Below are positions 49,080-58,817 of a DNA stretch of 64,000 nt, one piece after another. The position numbers and the translations under genes are program-made. The stretch covers positions 25,841 through 89,840 of the forward strand of contig JAOUGX010000005.1 of the NCBI GenBank assembly GCA_029865385.1, given 5' to 3'. This DNA is from Gammaproteobacteria bacterium. Its GTDB lineage: Bacteria; Pseudomonadota; Gammaproteobacteria; Steroidobacterales; Woeseiaceae. The notes beneath the pieces were generated by a model that saw only the letters and a list, made by a program, of their open reading frames with translations, was not told the DNA's origin and did not search any database. Position 1 is the first letter of the stretch, and each line of letters starts with the position of its first letter.

Positions 49080-49922
49080 ATGACTTTTTTTAAGATGTCA
49101 GACGAGCTTTTCCAATTCCTGAAGCCGCACCGGCGCCTCGCGGTACTGAGCGGTGCCGGTTGTAGCACCGATTCCGGCATTCCCGATTACCGCGACCGCG
49201 ACGGCAACTGGAAGCATGCTCAACCCGTGCAATACGGAGACTTTCGTCGTGACGCAGGGACACGCCGCCGCTACTGGGCGCGCAGTTTCGCCGGCTGGCA
49301 CCGCGTATCAGGCGCGACACCGAATGCCGCCCACCTGGCCCTGGCGAAAATGGAGACTGCCGGCCGGATCTCCTGCCTGATAACGCAGAACGTCGACAAC
49401 CTGCACCGCGCTGCAGGAAGTCGCAACGTGATCGATCTGCACGGACTTCTGCGAAAAGTTCGTTGCCTGGATTGCGGCGACGTCAGCTCCCGCGACCGGC
49501 TGCAGGAACGATTGGCGGCATTGAACCCGGATTGGAATTTTCCGGCGTCGCAATTCGCACCGGACGGCGATGCGCAACTGGAAGCCGCAGCCTCCGACAA
49601 GTTCGTGCCGGCGGATTGCACGGAATGCGGTGGCATACTCAAACCCGATGTCGTGTTCTTCGGCGAATCGGTGCCCGTCGAAAGAGTGCAGCAGGCTCAA
49701 CAGACCGTTTCCGAGTCCGATGCCATGCTGGTCATCGGTTCCTCGCTGATGGTCTGGTCCGGCTATCGGTTTGCGAGACTCGCGGCAGAATCGGGAAAAC
49801 CGCTTGTGATCATCAATCGCGGCAAGACCCGCGCAGACAATATCGCCTCTTTCAAAATGGATGGCGGATGCACGGAAATACTGGCGCAGATTCTTCCTGC
49901 GCTGCTGGATGACAGCACGTGA
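49080..49922 (+). CDS. NAD-dependent protein deacylase (sirtuin, class II-like)
   Basis: Removes acyl groups from protein lysines using NAD. A 280-aa protein with the signature GAGCSTDSGIPDYRDRDG, TQNVDNLHRAAGS, the catalytic His in IDLHGLLRKVRC, and zinc-binding CxxC pairs in CLDCG and CTECGG. The final NAD segment is VIGSSLMVWSGYRFA. The insert near ALNPDWNFPASQF fits SIRT4-like class II sirtuins. Start at 49080 or 49095; neither has a clear ribosome site. The stop overlaps the rhomboid gene start (GTGA). Confidence 0.94.
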   Translation: MTFFKMSDELFQFLKPHRRLAVLSGAGCSTDSGIPDYRDRDGNWKHAQPVQYGDFRRDAGTRRRYWARSFAGWHRVSGATPNAAHLALAKMETAGRISCLITQNVDNLHRAAGSRNVIDLHGLLRKVRCLDCGDVSSRDRLQERLAALNPDWNFPASQFAPDGDAQLEAAASDKFVPADCTECGGILKPDVVFFGESVPVERVQQAQQTVSESDAMLVIGSSLMVWSGYRFARLAAESGKPLVIINRGKTRADNIASFKMDGGCTEILAQILPALLDDST

Positions 49923-50797
49923 ACGGCGAACTGAGCGTGGTTTACGAAGCACGCAGCCCGCAGGCGGTATCCGATCGCGCACTGGTGCTGCACTCACTCG
50001 GCATACCCTGCGAAATCGTAAACGGAGACTTCGGCGCCGCATTGCTGGTTCCGGCAGAAGCGAGCGAGCGAGCGAAGTACGAAATCTGGCAATACGAACA
50101 GGAAAACCGGCCGTCGAAAACAAAGGCCGCGCCTGTGCCGCTACCAGGACACAAGGGCGGCCTCGTCGGCGTTTTTGTTTACATTGTCGTTTTGTGTGTC
50201 ATTGCGTGGCTTGCCGGCGAATTTGCATTCGGCAGGAACTGGTTCGCCGCTGGACGCGTGGACGGTGAACTCATCCGGCAAGGCGAGTGGTGGCGTGCGA
50301 CGACGGCGCTGACGTTGCACAGCGGCATCCGCCACTTGCTCGGCAATCTGGGTTTCGGTGCGTTGTTCGGCTTTTTCGCCGGTCGCCTGCTCGGCTCCGG
50401 CGTCGCCTGGTTTGCGATTATCTTGTCGGCGACCTGTGCCAACCTTCTAAACACGCTGTTACTGGAATCGGCGCACCGTTCCATAGGCGCATCGACCGCT
50501 GTATTTGCTGCACTCGGTTTGCTGGCGGGCTTCGTCTGGCGGTCGCGATTCATGATTCAGGATCGCTGGCCCTACCGACTAGGCCCCATAATCGGCGGAA
50601 TTGCATTGCTCGCCTACACCGGCACCGGAGATGAAATGACCGACGTCGGTGCTCACCTGACCGGATTTGCCTGTGGATTCGCCGGCGGATTAATTCTTAC
50701 GGTCCTGAAAACAAATCTGGAGAATCCCGCGATACAGAGACTGGCCGCGACGGCAACGGTGGTTTCACTGGCCCTGGCCTGGATCGTCGCACTGTAA
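49919..50797 (+). CDS. Rhomboid-family protein with N-terminal cytoplasmic domain
   Basis: A 292-aa protein. The N-terminal 75 residues are soluble (LSVVYEARSPQAVSDRALVL, then EIVNGDFGAALLVP), similar to the DUF2007-like nose of some rhomboids. Six or so TM helices follow, with catalytic Ser in SIGASTAVFAAL and catalytic His in VGAHLTGFACG. Both catalytic residues seem intact. GTG at 49919 overlaps the sirtuin stop by 4 nt, so it is translationally coupled. It is the second rhomboid in the window and is not a recent duplicate of the one at 27047. Confidence 0.88.
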   Translation: MNGELSVVYEARSPQAVSDRALVLHSLGIPCEIVNGDFGAALLVPAEASERAKYEIWQYEQENRPSKTKAAPVPLPGHKGGLVGVFVYIVVLCVIAWLAGEFAFGRNWFAAGRVDGELIRQGEWWRATTALTLHSGIRHLLGNLGFGALFGFFAGRLLGSGVAWFAIILSATCANLLNTLLLESAHRSIGASTAVFAALGLLAGFVWRSRFMIQDRWPYRLGPIIGGIALLAYTGTGDEMTDVGAHLTGFACGFAGGLILTVLKTNLENPAIQRLAATATVVSLALAWIVAL

Positions 50798-50864
50798 GGC
50801 CAAGACTGAGGCGCTGCGACATTGTAGAATCCGCGGTGCATTCTGTCAGGGGTAGTCCGGAGTC

Positions 50865-51989
50865 TTGAAAAGTTTCCTGCTTTTTATCGCAACCATCACG
50901 TTGCTCGGAGCCGCGATACTTCGATTCAGCTACGGCGGTGGCGAACCTTACCCCGATCTGTCAACGCCACCGATGCTGGACGAATCAGAACTCGAAGTCG
51001 TGTTGAGCTATGGCGAGCCCATTGGAAACGTCACCGTCAGTGGCGACGGCCGGATCTTTTTCACGGTGCATCCCGAATCGAGACCGCAAGGCAACAAACT
51101 TCTCGAATGGGTAAACGGGGCCGCCGTTCCCTACCCGAGCGGCACAGTACAGCCCTACTTGTTCAACACCGTTCTGGGCATTGTCGTCGACCGGCAAGAC
51201 CGGCTGTGGACCATGGATCACGGCAATCACGGATTTGGTACCGCGAGGCTGCTGGCATTCGATCTTGCCAGCGGGAAGATCGCCCACGACTTCCTGTTTC
51301 CTGCCGATAGCGCGCCGGCCGGCTCATTTCTACAGGACCTGCAGGTCAGTGCGGACGGTGAGTACGTTTTTGTCGCCGACGCAAGTTTCTGGCGCAAGAA
51401 ACCGGCAATCGTCGTGTACGAAGTCGAGGCTCGCCGTGCTCGCCGGGTACTGGAATCCCACGAGTCGGTACGCGCGGAAAACCACCTGATTCGCACGCCC
51501 TCGCGGGACATGACATTTCTGGGTGGCCTCATATCGCTGAAAGGCGGCGTTGATGGCATTGCGATCGATGCAGACAACAATTGGCTTTATTACGGGGCTA
51601 TCAATAACGACGAACTTTTCAGAATTCCGGTCAGTATCCTGAAAGATGCCTCCTTGCCGCCCCGGCAGCTCGAAAATGCCGTAGAGCACTTCAGCAGGAA
51701 GCCCCTCAGCGACGGTTTGAGCGCGGATATTGACGGCAATGTCTATATTACCGATATCGAGCACGGTTCCGTCATGATGGTCGGCCAGGACCGCGTGCTT
51801 CGAACGCTGATACAGTCGCGCCGAATCCGCTGGGCGGACGCGTTGTCGTTTGGTCCCGATGGCTGGCTCTACCTTGCTGACAGTGCTATCCAGGACCAGG
51901 TCTTGAAGAGCAAGGACCACATGATGATGAAGGCGCCATACTTCATTTATCGATTTCGCAGTGGCCACGAAGGCATCCCGGGCCATTGA
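50865..51989 (+). CDS. Yellow/MRJP-like beta-propeller protein
   Basis: A 374-aa exported or membrane-anchored protein with an N-terminal TM/signal (LLFIATITLLGAAILRF). The propeller contains segments typical of the Major Royal Jelly/Yellow family: VDRQDRLWTMDHGNHG, GVDGIAIDADNNWLYYGAIN, and LSADIDGNVYITDIEHGSV. Bacterial members are annotated as dopachrome-tautomerase-related, with uncertain chemistry. TTG at 50865 starts the protein; a CCGGAG ribosome site lies just upstream. Its end overlaps the open frame preceding mscS but not the chosen mscS start. Confidence 0.85.
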   Translation: MKSFLLFIATITLLGAAILRFSYGGGEPYPDLSTPPMLDESELEVVLSYGEPIGNVTVSGDGRIFFTVHPESRPQGNKLLEWVNGAAVPYPSGTVQPYLFNTVLGIVVDRQDRLWTMDHGNHGFGTARLLAFDLASGKIAHDFLFPADSAPAGSFLQDLQVSADGEYVFVADASFWRKKPAIVVYEVEARRARRVLESHESVRAENHLIRTPSRDMTFLGGLISLKGGVDGIAIDADNNWLYYGAINNDELFRIPVSILKDASLPPRQLENAVEHFSRKPLSDGLSADIDGNVYITDIEHGSVMMVGQDRVLRTLIQSRRIRWADALSFGPDGWLYLADSAIQDQVLKSKDHMMMKAPYFIYRFRSGHEGIPGH

Positions 51990-52065
51990 TAACTCCATCG
52001 CAGGCAAATTCCGCGATCCGTTTCAGCCAATCAGCAAGACCGAAGAGGAAAAAAGGAAAGATTTG

Positions 52066-52914
52066 ATGAATGACATAGCCATACCTGGCCTCGATATAGA
52101 CTGGGCCAAAATATTCAGCGATCTGCAATCAACAGGTCTCGACCTGGGCCTGAACCTGCTGGCAGCCATCGTCATCTTCTATGTCGGACGAACGGTCGCC
52201 CGCATGGTGACCAAGGGCGTTCGCAAGGTGCTGGCTGCGCAGTCTGTCGACCCGATCCTGATCAGCTTCGTTACAAGCCTCGTGCAATGGGCCCTGATGG
52301 CCTTCGTCATCATCGCGGCCATCACCAAACTCGGCGTGCAGACGGCGTCGCTGGTCGCTTTGATCGGTGCGGCCGGTCTGGCCGTCGGCCTGGCATTGCA
52401 GGGCTCTCTGGCGAACTTCGCTGCCGGTGTCCTTATAGTCCTGTTTCGCCCGTACAAGGTCGGCGACTATGTCGAGGCCGCGGGTGTTGGCGGTTCCGTC
52501 ATCCAGGTACAGGTTCTTACGACGATCCTGAGAACTCCGGATAACAAGGAGATCATCATTCCCAATGGTCAGATCATGAACAGCATCATCACAAACTACA
52601 ATGCGAACGAGACGCGGCGAATTGACCTGGTTGTCGGCGTAAGTTACAGCGACGATCTCGACAAAGTACGTGAAGCGATCAAGCAACAGGTAGCCGCAGA
52701 CGAGCGTGTGCTGAAAGATCCAGAGTGTCAGATCGCTGTATCAGAACTTGCGGACAGCAGCGTGAATTTTGTCGTGAGGCCGTGGGTAAAATCACAGGAT
52801 TACTGGGCAGTGAAATTCGATCTGACGGAAGCCGTCAAGAAACGCTTCGACAAGGAAGGAATTTCCATCCCGTTCCCGCAGCGCGACCTGCACATCTACC
52901 AGCAAAGCGCCTGA
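52066..52914 (+). CDS. mscS: Small-conductance mechanosensitive channel (MscS family)
   Basis: A 282-aa membrane channel that opens under membrane tension during hypo-osmotic shock. TM3 carries the Gly/Ala pore pattern SLVALIGAAGLAVGLALQGSLANFAAG, followed by the beta-domain FRPYKVGDYVEAAG and IIIPNGQIMNSIITNY. Size and TM1-TM2 arrangement match E. coli MscS (286 aa). The ATG at 52066 is selected because AAAGGAAAG lies about 6-10 nt upstream; the frame is open upstream into the end of the preceding gene. Confidence 0.95.
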   Translation: MNDIAIPGLDIDWAKIFSDLQSTGLDLGLNLLAAIVIFYVGRTVARMVTKGVRKVLAAQSVDPILISFVTSLVQWALMAFVIIAAITKLGVQTASLVALIGAAGLAVGLALQGSLANFAAGVLIVLFRPYKVGDYVEAAGVGGSVIQVQVLTTILRTPDNKEIIIPNGQIMNSIITNYNANETRRIDLVVGVSYSDDLDKVREAIKQQVAADERVLKDPECQIAVSELADSSVNFVVRPWVKSQDYWAVKFDLTEAVKKRFDKEGISIPFPQRDLHIYQQSA

Positions 52915-52956
52915 TTCAGCGCTTCGGATAACAGGGTGCCTGCCCGGGCGGCCTGT

Positions 52957-53871
52957 TCAATCCACGGTGTCGGGTTCGACGAAGCACCAGCGAAGTTCGG
53001 GGATGCGCATTTTCAGCTGCTCTTCCAGAACGTTTATCAGTGCGACCGCCGTGTCGATATCGAGACCCGCTTTCAGACGGATTTTTGCGGCCAGCATCGT
53101 ATCCGGACCGAACTGCAGCGTTATGGTGTTGAATATTTCTTCGATATCCGGTTGCTCGCGAATGACATCCGCGATGGCCTGTTGAATCAGCGGGTCCGCG
53201 GAGCGGCCAACCAGCAAGGACTGCACCCGGATAACGAGGAAAACCGAAATAACCAGCAGTACGATGCCAATACAGATCGAACCGATCGCATCGTAAACCG
53301 GGTTTCCGGTCAGCGCGGCGAGCGCCACAAAAACGAAAGCCAGCAGCAAACCGATGAGTGCAGCGATGTCCTCACCGAAAACGACGACCAATGCCGAATT
53401 CCGCGTGTTTCTCAGCCATTCGGCAAACGGCCTTTCGCCCCGGATGTGCCGGATTTCCCGCAGGCAGCCCATCAGCGACGACGCTTCCAGGACAACGGCA
53501 ATACCGAGAACCAGCAGCGCCACCCAGGCCATGCTGATCGGCTCGGGATGGTTCAGCTTGTGCACTCCTTCGTACACTGAAAACAGGCCGCCGACGCTGA
53601 ACAACAACATGGCGACGATGAAGCTCCAGAAGTAACTGAGCTTTCCGTAGCCCAAGGGGTGCTCACTGTCTGCCGCCCTGTCCGATTGCCGCAGCCCGAG
53701 ATACAGCAGAACCTGGTTGCCGGAATCCGCGTAGGAGTGAATGGCCTCGGCCAGCATACTGCCAGAGCCCGTCAGCCAGGCCGCCCAGGATTTCGCCAAC
53801 GCAATGCCAAGATTGGCGAGGAATGCATACAAAATGGCTCTTGCAGTCGAGGCCTGGGTCGAATTCGCCAT
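52957..53871 (-). CDS. Cation diffusion facilitator transporter (ZnT9-like)
   Basis: A 304-aa inner-membrane divalent cation antiporter. The TM2 metal motif appears as EAIHSYADSGNQVLLYLG (His and Asp) and the TM5 partner as VFGEDIAALIGL. EHPLGYGKLSYFWSF is the conserved cytoplasmic-loop signature. A C-terminal cytoplasmic ferredoxin-like domain follows (PDIEEIFNTITLQFG). The TM2/TM5 pattern is that of the SLC30A9 branch, so a substrate other than or in addition to zinc is possible. The ATG at 53871 removes an upstream open frame that lacks homology. Confidence 0.9.
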   Translation of the reverse strand: MANSTQASTARAILYAFLANLGIALAKSWAAWLTGSGSMLAEAIHSYADSGNQVLLYLGLRQSDRAADSEHPLGYGKLSYFWSFIVAMLLFSVGGLFSVYEGVHKLNHPEPISMAWVALLVLGIAVVLEASSLMGCLREIRHIRGERPFAEWLRNTRNSALVVVFGEDIAALIGLLLAFVFVALAALTGNPVYDAIGSICIGIVLLVISVFLVIRVQSLLVGRSADPLIQQAIADVIREQPDIEEIFNTITLQFGPDTMLAAKIRLKAGLDIDTAVALINVLEEQLKMRIPELRWCFVEPDTVD

Positions 53872-54040
53872 CGGTATCTCGCGGTGAGTCAACCGGCGGA
53901 GCGCCGGCGCGTTACATTGGGGGGCCTTTGTAGCCCATGAACGTGCCAATGCCAAGCTGGTCGGTCGCTATCGCGCCGGCCCGCGCCGCGGGACTGGTAG
54001 TATTGGTTGCGGCTGGAAAACGACTTAGACGGTGAGTGCA

Positions 54041-54403
54041 ATGATGGAATTCAAGGCAACGAATGGTGGTGGACTCCTGGCAGCGCTGATTTTGGCCGCC
54101 TGTTCGTCGCATCCTGAGCCGATTGTCGACACCAAGGGTGTCGATATGTCCTTATACGAGGCCGATCTCGCCGAATGCAGCGCGTACTCGGACCAGATCC
54201 GTACCGAAGAAGGCGTTGCCAAGGGCGCCGCCGGCGGCACCGTAATCGGAGCGGCGACCGGTGCTATCAGTGGCGATGCCGGCAAAGGCGCGGGTTACGG
54301 CAGTATATTGGGCGCAACGCGCTCGGGCCTCGACGCCGACCGTGACAAGCAACACGTGGTCAAGAACTGCATGCGCGGGCGCGGTTACAAGGTTCTCAAC
54401 TAG
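54041..54403 (+). CDS. Glycine-zipper lipoprotein
   Basis: A 120-aa lipoprotein with lipobox LAAC near residue 20 (ALILAACSSHPEP). A glycine-zipper stretch follows, GVAKGAAGGTVIGAATGAIS then DAGKGAGYGSILGA, of the kind found in the SlyB/Rick_17kDa-type family. A conserved N-terminal YEADLAECSAYS and a C-terminal CMRGRGYKVLN motif with paired cysteines complete it. Such proteins sit in the outer membrane or periplasm with structural roles. GGTGAG before the ATG at 54041 supports the start; GTG at 54032 is possible. Confidence 0.84.
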   Translation: MMEFKATNGGGLLAALILAACSSHPEPIVDTKGVDMSLYEADLAECSAYSDQIRTEEGVAKGAAGGTVIGAATGAISGDAGKGAGYGSILGATRSGLDADRDKQHVVKNCMRGRGYKVLN

Positions 54404-54450
54404 CGCCGGCCGCTTGCCAGCGGAGACTGTGATTATATACAGTATCCGGC

Positions 54451-55527
54451 ATGCCAGTTTCCGCCTACAAGGGTCGAGGTGCCGTTTCGCGGCTGGCAGG
54501 CCGATTCGATCGCCGGCCAGCCGAGCTGCTCGACGAATTCGCTGCGGAACTGCCGGCGCCGGAAACCGAATACCGGGCCATGACGGCCAAAAGCATCATC
54601 AGCAGCAACCGCTCCCCGGACGTTCCGTTCGACCGATCGATCAATCCCTACCAGGGATGTGAACACGGCTGCATATATTGCTATGCGCGACCGAGTCACA
54701 GCTACCTCGACCTGTCGCCGGGGCTGGATTTCGAAACGAAAATTTTCTACAAGCCGAATGCCGTCGAAAGACTGCTCGCGGCATGGGCGAAGCGCGACTA
54801 CGAGGTCCGGCCCATTACGATCGGCGCCAATACGGACCCCTATCAGCCGGCGGAAAAACGCTTCGGTATTACGCGCGGTCTGCTCGAGGCCTTCCTGGCT
54901 CACCGCCACCCGGTCAGCCTGATCACCAAGGGCAGCCTGTTGCGACGCGATATCGATCTGCTTTCAGCGCTGGCGGAAAAAAACCTGTGCTCCGTAGCCG
55001 TCAGCATACCGACCATGGACAGGGACCTTAAACGTCTCCTCGAGCCGCGAGTTCCTGCCGCGGAAGTGCGCCTTCGCCTGATGGACGATCTGAACAAGGC
55101 CGGCGTGCCGGTGAGTCTGTTGATGGCGCCTGTCATCCCGGCCGTCAATGACAGCGAGATAGAGTCGATCCTGGCCAACGTGGCAGCGCGAGGAGTGTCA
55201 CGCGCACATTACATATTTCTGCGGCTGCCGCACGAGGTAGGAACTCTTTTCCAGGAATGGCTCAACACACATATGCCCGACAGAACAGCTCATGTGATGA
55301 GCCTGGTGCGTCAGGCCAGCGGCGGAAAGGACTACGATGCCCGCTTCGCTGTCCGCCAGTCAGGACAGGGACCTTACGCACAGATGATTGCGCAGCGATT
55401 TGCAGCGGCCTGCCGGAAACTCGCCATGAGCAGCTCCGGAAATCAGCAAACTCTTGATTGCAGACAGTTTCAGGCACCCGGCCCCCGCCAGCAGGACTGG
55501 CTTCTCGAGCCCGGCGGCGGCGCCTGA
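54451..55527 (+). CDS. PA0069-family radical SAM protein
   Basis: A 358-aa radical SAM enzyme with the [4Fe-4S] motif CEHGCIYCYA near residue 70 and SINPYQGCEHG just before it. Later blocks (ITIGANTDPYQPAEKRFGITR, VSIPTMDRDLKRLLEPR, MAPVIPAVNDSEI) match the PA0069/SPL-like family. The chemistry is unknown; spore-photoproduct-lyase-like repair has been suggested for relatives, but the sequence does not decide. It stands alone on the plus strand. Confidence 0.9.
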   Translation: MPVSAYKGRGAVSRLAGRFDRRPAELLDEFAAELPAPETEYRAMTAKSIISSNRSPDVPFDRSINPYQGCEHGCIYCYARPSHSYLDLSPGLDFETKIFYKPNAVERLLAAWAKRDYEVRPITIGANTDPYQPAEKRFGITRGLLEAFLAHRHPVSLITKGSLLRRDIDLLSALAEKNLCSVAVSIPTMDRDLKRLLEPRVPAAEVRLRLMDDLNKAGVPVSLLMAPVIPAVNDSEIESILANVAARGVSRAHYIFLRLPHEVGTLFQEWLNTHMPDRTAHVMSLVRQASGGKDYDARFAVRQSGQGPYAQMIAQRFAAACRKLAMSSSGNQQTLDCRQFQAPGPRQQDWLLEPGGGA

Positions 55528-55672
55528 CCGGCGCCATCGAGACCGCCCGCGGTACCGACGTGCGCCCCGAATATGTATAGTATTTGCAGTCTGGCAGAGC
55601 CTTCATTTCAAGAACTATTTGGCCGTCAGGAAGTCAGATTGAATTGCGTCGATCAGGCACTTTCAGGACCCG

Positions 55673-57229
55673 ATGAATAAAAAAGCATTTCTCCAATCAG
55701 TCGTTTTGTTTGCCGGACTCGTTCTTACGGCGAGTAGCTTTGCACAGCAGGATGACGAAGATGAAGATATTCGCGATATCGTCTTCAGCGAGGAAGAACT
55801 TGCCGAAGAAGCAAGCGTGGAAACTATCGACGATGAAGAGGACGGTAGCGAAGGGCCCGGCATCATTACCGACTTTCGCAGCGAAGACCTCGACCGTGAC
55901 TGGGAAGAAGCGGAATCCGAGGAGGAAAGGGACCGTGCTGAACTCCTGCGTAGCTTTCAGTCGTACAAGTCTTCGATTGATAATCAAATGTACGATGAGG
56001 CCGACACACTCGCCAAACGTATTGTCGAATTGTCGATCAAACTATACGGCATCAACAGCCACGATTCGGCCAAGGCACTGACCAACCTCGGTACAGTCCA
56101 GTATCACAACAAGGAGTTCGAATCGGCGCAACTCAACTACAAAGCGGCGATCGAAATAATCGAACGTATCGAAGACCGCTTACATGCCGACCTGATCAAC
56201 CCGCTCAACGGGCTCGGAGCTGCGCAGCTCGCAGCCGGCCGTCCGGACCTGGCCAGGGACACCTTCGACCACTCCGTGCACATCAGTCACGTCAATGACG
56301 GCCCGCACAACCTGCGACAAATTGAAATGCTGGACGCACTGACCGAAACCTATCTTCTGGTCGGGGAAACGAGCGACGCACTCGACGTCCAGGAAAACGT
56401 CTACAACCTGCAGGTTCGCAACGTTGACCCGGACAGCGAGGACGTATTGCCGGCATTGGAGCGACAGGCCAACTGGATGCACCGGATGCAGCGGTACAAT
56501 TCGGAGAGAAACACCTACAGGCGCATTATCAGAATACTCGAGTCTTCGCGCGGGCGCGACGACCTTTCCCTGATCCCGCCGTTGACCGGCCTCGGTCGAT
56601 CCTATCTCTTTGTAGAACCGTACGATCCGGAATTCCAAACCTACACTCCGGCATCCGGCGGCGAAGTTTACTTGAAGCGCGCACTGCGCATTGCTGAAAA
56701 CAATCCCGAGTCGAATTGGGAAATTCAACATATAAGCCTGCTGGCGCTGGGCGACTTCTACACGCTGACGGAACGTGCCAACCGTGCTAAGAAAGTTTAT
56801 GAAGAGACCTGGGAACTGCTCTCGGCCGAAGAAGACAGAATACCGAGCAGGATAGAAACCATGGAGTCGCCGATAATCCTGCAAAGCATCAGCCCGACCC
56901 GCTATTACAACAGCACGCGACAGGACTTCGGACAAGCCAGGCCGGAAAATTTCGAACGGGGCACCATCGTCGTCGGATACTCCATCAGCAAGAGCGGCCA
57001 ATCGACGAATATCTCGTTAATTGAATCCGACCCGCCTGGCCTCGTCGAAATGGAAAACGATGTCCTGCGCAATGTAAGAGACCTGGTTTATCGTCCGCGA
57101 TTCAAGGACGGTGAAATCGTCACGGTGCCCGACCAGACCTATACGCACGAGTTCTTTTACCGACCATCCGACGTCGCGGCCCCGGCTGCGACAGGCGAAA
57201 TCGCGGGCCCGGCGGCAAGCAATCGATGA
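55673..57229 (+). CDS. Exported TPR protein with TonB-like C-terminal domain
   Basis: A 518-aa protein with a signal peptide (LVLTASSFA) and a strongly acidic stretch (QQDDEDEDIRDIVFSEEELAEEA). Several TPR units follow (about 95-380; AKALTNLGTVQYHNKEFESAQLNYKAA is the clearest). The last 120 residues (RGTIVVGYSISKSGQSTNISLIESDPPGL, VRDLVYRPRFKDGE) resemble a TonB C-terminal fold, but there is no N-terminal TonB TM/ExbB motif. It may link envelope complexes, and its stop overlaps the M23 peptidase start (ATGA). AGGA 4 nt before the ATG is the ribosome site. Confidence 0.82.
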   Translation: MNKKAFLQSVVLFAGLVLTASSFAQQDDEDEDIRDIVFSEEELAEEASVETIDDEEDGSEGPGIITDFRSEDLDRDWEEAESEEERDRAELLRSFQSYKSSIDNQMYDEADTLAKRIVELSIKLYGINSHDSAKALTNLGTVQYHNKEFESAQLNYKAAIEIIERIEDRLHADLINPLNGLGAAQLAAGRPDLARDTFDHSVHISHVNDGPHNLRQIEMLDALTETYLLVGETSDALDVQENVYNLQVRNVDPDSEDVLPALERQANWMHRMQRYNSERNTYRRIIRILESSRGRDDLSLIPPLTGLGRSYLFVEPYDPEFQTYTPASGGEVYLKRALRIAENNPESNWEIQHISLLALGDFYTLTERANRAKKVYEETWELLSAEEDRIPSRIETMESPIILQSISPTRYYNSTRQDFGQARPENFERGTIVVGYSISKSGQSTNISLIESDPPGLVEMENDVLRNVRDLVYRPRFKDGEIVTVPDQTYTHEFFYRPSDVAAPAATGEIAGPAASNR

Positions 57230-58134
57230 CAAGACCGGTTCTATCGGCCCTGCTTCTCGGTGCTGTACTGCTCGATCCGTTCGGCGAGGCTCGTGCAGCA
57301 TGCAGCTGCGAGTGGCTGTGCATCGAAGCGGCGGACAATGACGGCGCCATCGGTCTGCAGGCAATCAACTCAAGCCCGGTGCCACTGACTTTCTCCGTGC
57401 AGTTCAATACCGGATACTTCGACATCAATGGTCCGTCATCGCTTACCAGGACACTCGCATCCGGCGACTCACTCTTGTTGCCTGTGGTCGCGCGAGGCGA
57501 TGCGTGGCAAAGCAGGCGCCGCGCGTTGAGCTGCCAGTGGACGATCGGCAACATGCATGCGGAACACAATGAGCAACTGGTATACATGCTGCCCTATGAA
57601 AGCGGCAAGAGTTACCGTGTACTGCAGGGCTTCGGTTCACGATTCAGTCACACGGGGATCGAGCAGTTCGCAGTTGACTTCAAGATGGCAGAAGGTACGC
57701 CGGTTCATGCTGCGAGGAGCGGTATCGTGGCACGCACGGAATCGTCGAATTCATTAGGTTGCTGGAAGGACGAATGCGCGGGACGGGCAAACTACATCGT
57801 CATACTGCACGACGACGAAACGACCGGCGAGTACTACCACCTCGAGCAGGATGGTGTGCTGGTACAGGTCGGCGACAGGATTTCGGCCGGACAGCAAATC
57901 GGCCTGTCCGGAAACACCGGCCACTCGGCCCTGCCGCATCTGCACTTCGGCGTGTATCGGGCAATAGAATACGGCAAAGAACAGTCGATACCGTTTCGTT
58001 TCTTAAGCGCGGATGGCATAGTCGAACAGCCGCGCCGTGGTGGCATGTACGTCGCTATTGACCCCGAGCGCGCGGAGTCACTGGAACAGGCAAGGCAGGC
58101 TGGTCAGAACGGAACTGCATCAACGGGTTATTAG
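57226..58134 (+). CDS. M23-family metallopeptidase
   Basis: A 302-aa exported LytM/lysostaphin-type zinc peptidase. The signal peptide is at the N-terminus ([19 protein letters not shown]). The zinc ligands are [13 protein letters not shown] (His and Asp) and LPHLHFGV (HxH), all present, so cleavage of peptidoglycan crosslinks or glycyl bonds is predicted. The N-terminal half (about 30-130) is cysteine-bearing (CSCEWLC) and beta-rich, perhaps a substrate-binding domain. It is translationally coupled with the preceding TPR/TonB-like gene, suggesting a joint envelope function. Confidence 0.9.
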   Translation: MTRPVLSALLLGAVLLDPFGEARAACSCEWLCIEAADNDGAIGLQAINSSPVPLTFSVQFNTGYFDINGPSSLTRTLASGDSLLLPVVARGDAWQSRRRALSCQWTIGNMHAEHNEQLVYMLPYESGKSYRVLQGFGSRFSHTGIEQFAVDFKMAEGTPVHAARSGIVARTESSNSLGCWKDECAGRANYIVILHDDETTGEYYHLEQDGVLVQVGDRISAGQQIGLSGNTGHSALPHLHFGVYRAIEYGKEQSIPFRFLSADGIVEQPRRGGMYVAIDPERAESLEQARQAGQNGTASTGY

Positions 58135-58165
58135 AATTATGTCTGGCAAAAGCAGGAGGACAACG

Positions 58166-58783
58166 ATGCCCGAACCGGGTCAGGCACTGGCCGGGCGCGG
58201 CGACGCCATGCCGGTTGCAGCCAAGCATTTTGTCAACGGCAACCCCATCAGGGGGCCGTTCCCGGAGGAATTGTGCACCGCCGTTTTCGGCATGGGCTGC
58301 TTCTGGGGAGCGGAACGGCTTTTCTGGGAAACAGAGGGTGTCTGGTCTACGGCGGTCGGCTACTCCGGAGGAGAAACGGCGAACGCGAATTACAAGGAAG
58401 TCTGCGGCGGAATGACCGGCCATGCGGAAGTCGTTCTGGTTGTATTCGATCCGAACAAGGTCAGCTACGACGAGCTGCTGAAGGTCTTCTGGGAAAACCA
58501 CGACCCGACTCAGGGGATGCGCCAGGGTAATGACATAGGCACCCAGTATCGTTCCGCGATCTACACGATGGACCCACGCCAGGCGCGCCTTGCACGTGCA
58601 TCGGCAGCAACATATCAGCATCAACTGAGTGAAGCCGGGCACGGCAACATCACGACGGAAATTGCTGCGCTCGGCGAATTTTATTACGCCGAGGACTACC
58701 ATCAGCAATATCTTGCAAAAAATCCGCAAGGCTACTGCGGCATCGCCGGTACCGGTGTCAGTTGTCCCGTCGGGCTGACCTGA
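58166..58783 (+). CDS. msrA: Peptide-methionine (S)-S-oxide reductase MsrA
   Basis: Repairs oxidised methionine in proteins. The catalytic [14 protein letters not shown] motif is near residue 48, followed by [23 protein letters not shown] and the C-terminal [15 protein letters not shown] with the recycling cysteines. Length 205 aa is close to E. coli MsrA (212). The ATG at 58166 has a perfect GGAGG 7 nt upstream, so it is preferred over the ATG at 58139. Confidence 0.95.
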   Translation: MPEPGQALAGRGDAMPVAAKHFVNGNPIRGPFPEELCTAVFGMGCFWGAERLFWETEGVWSTAVGYSGGETANANYKEVCGGMTGHAEVVLVVFDPNKVSYDELLKVFWENHDPTQGMRQGNDIGTQYRSAIYTMDPRQARLARASAATYQHQLSEAGHGNITTEIAALGEFYYAEDYHQQYLAKNPQGYCGIAGTGVSCPVGLT

Positions 58784-58817
58784 ATAGCGGAAGCGGCCGA
58801 TACGGGGCTGATCGCCT

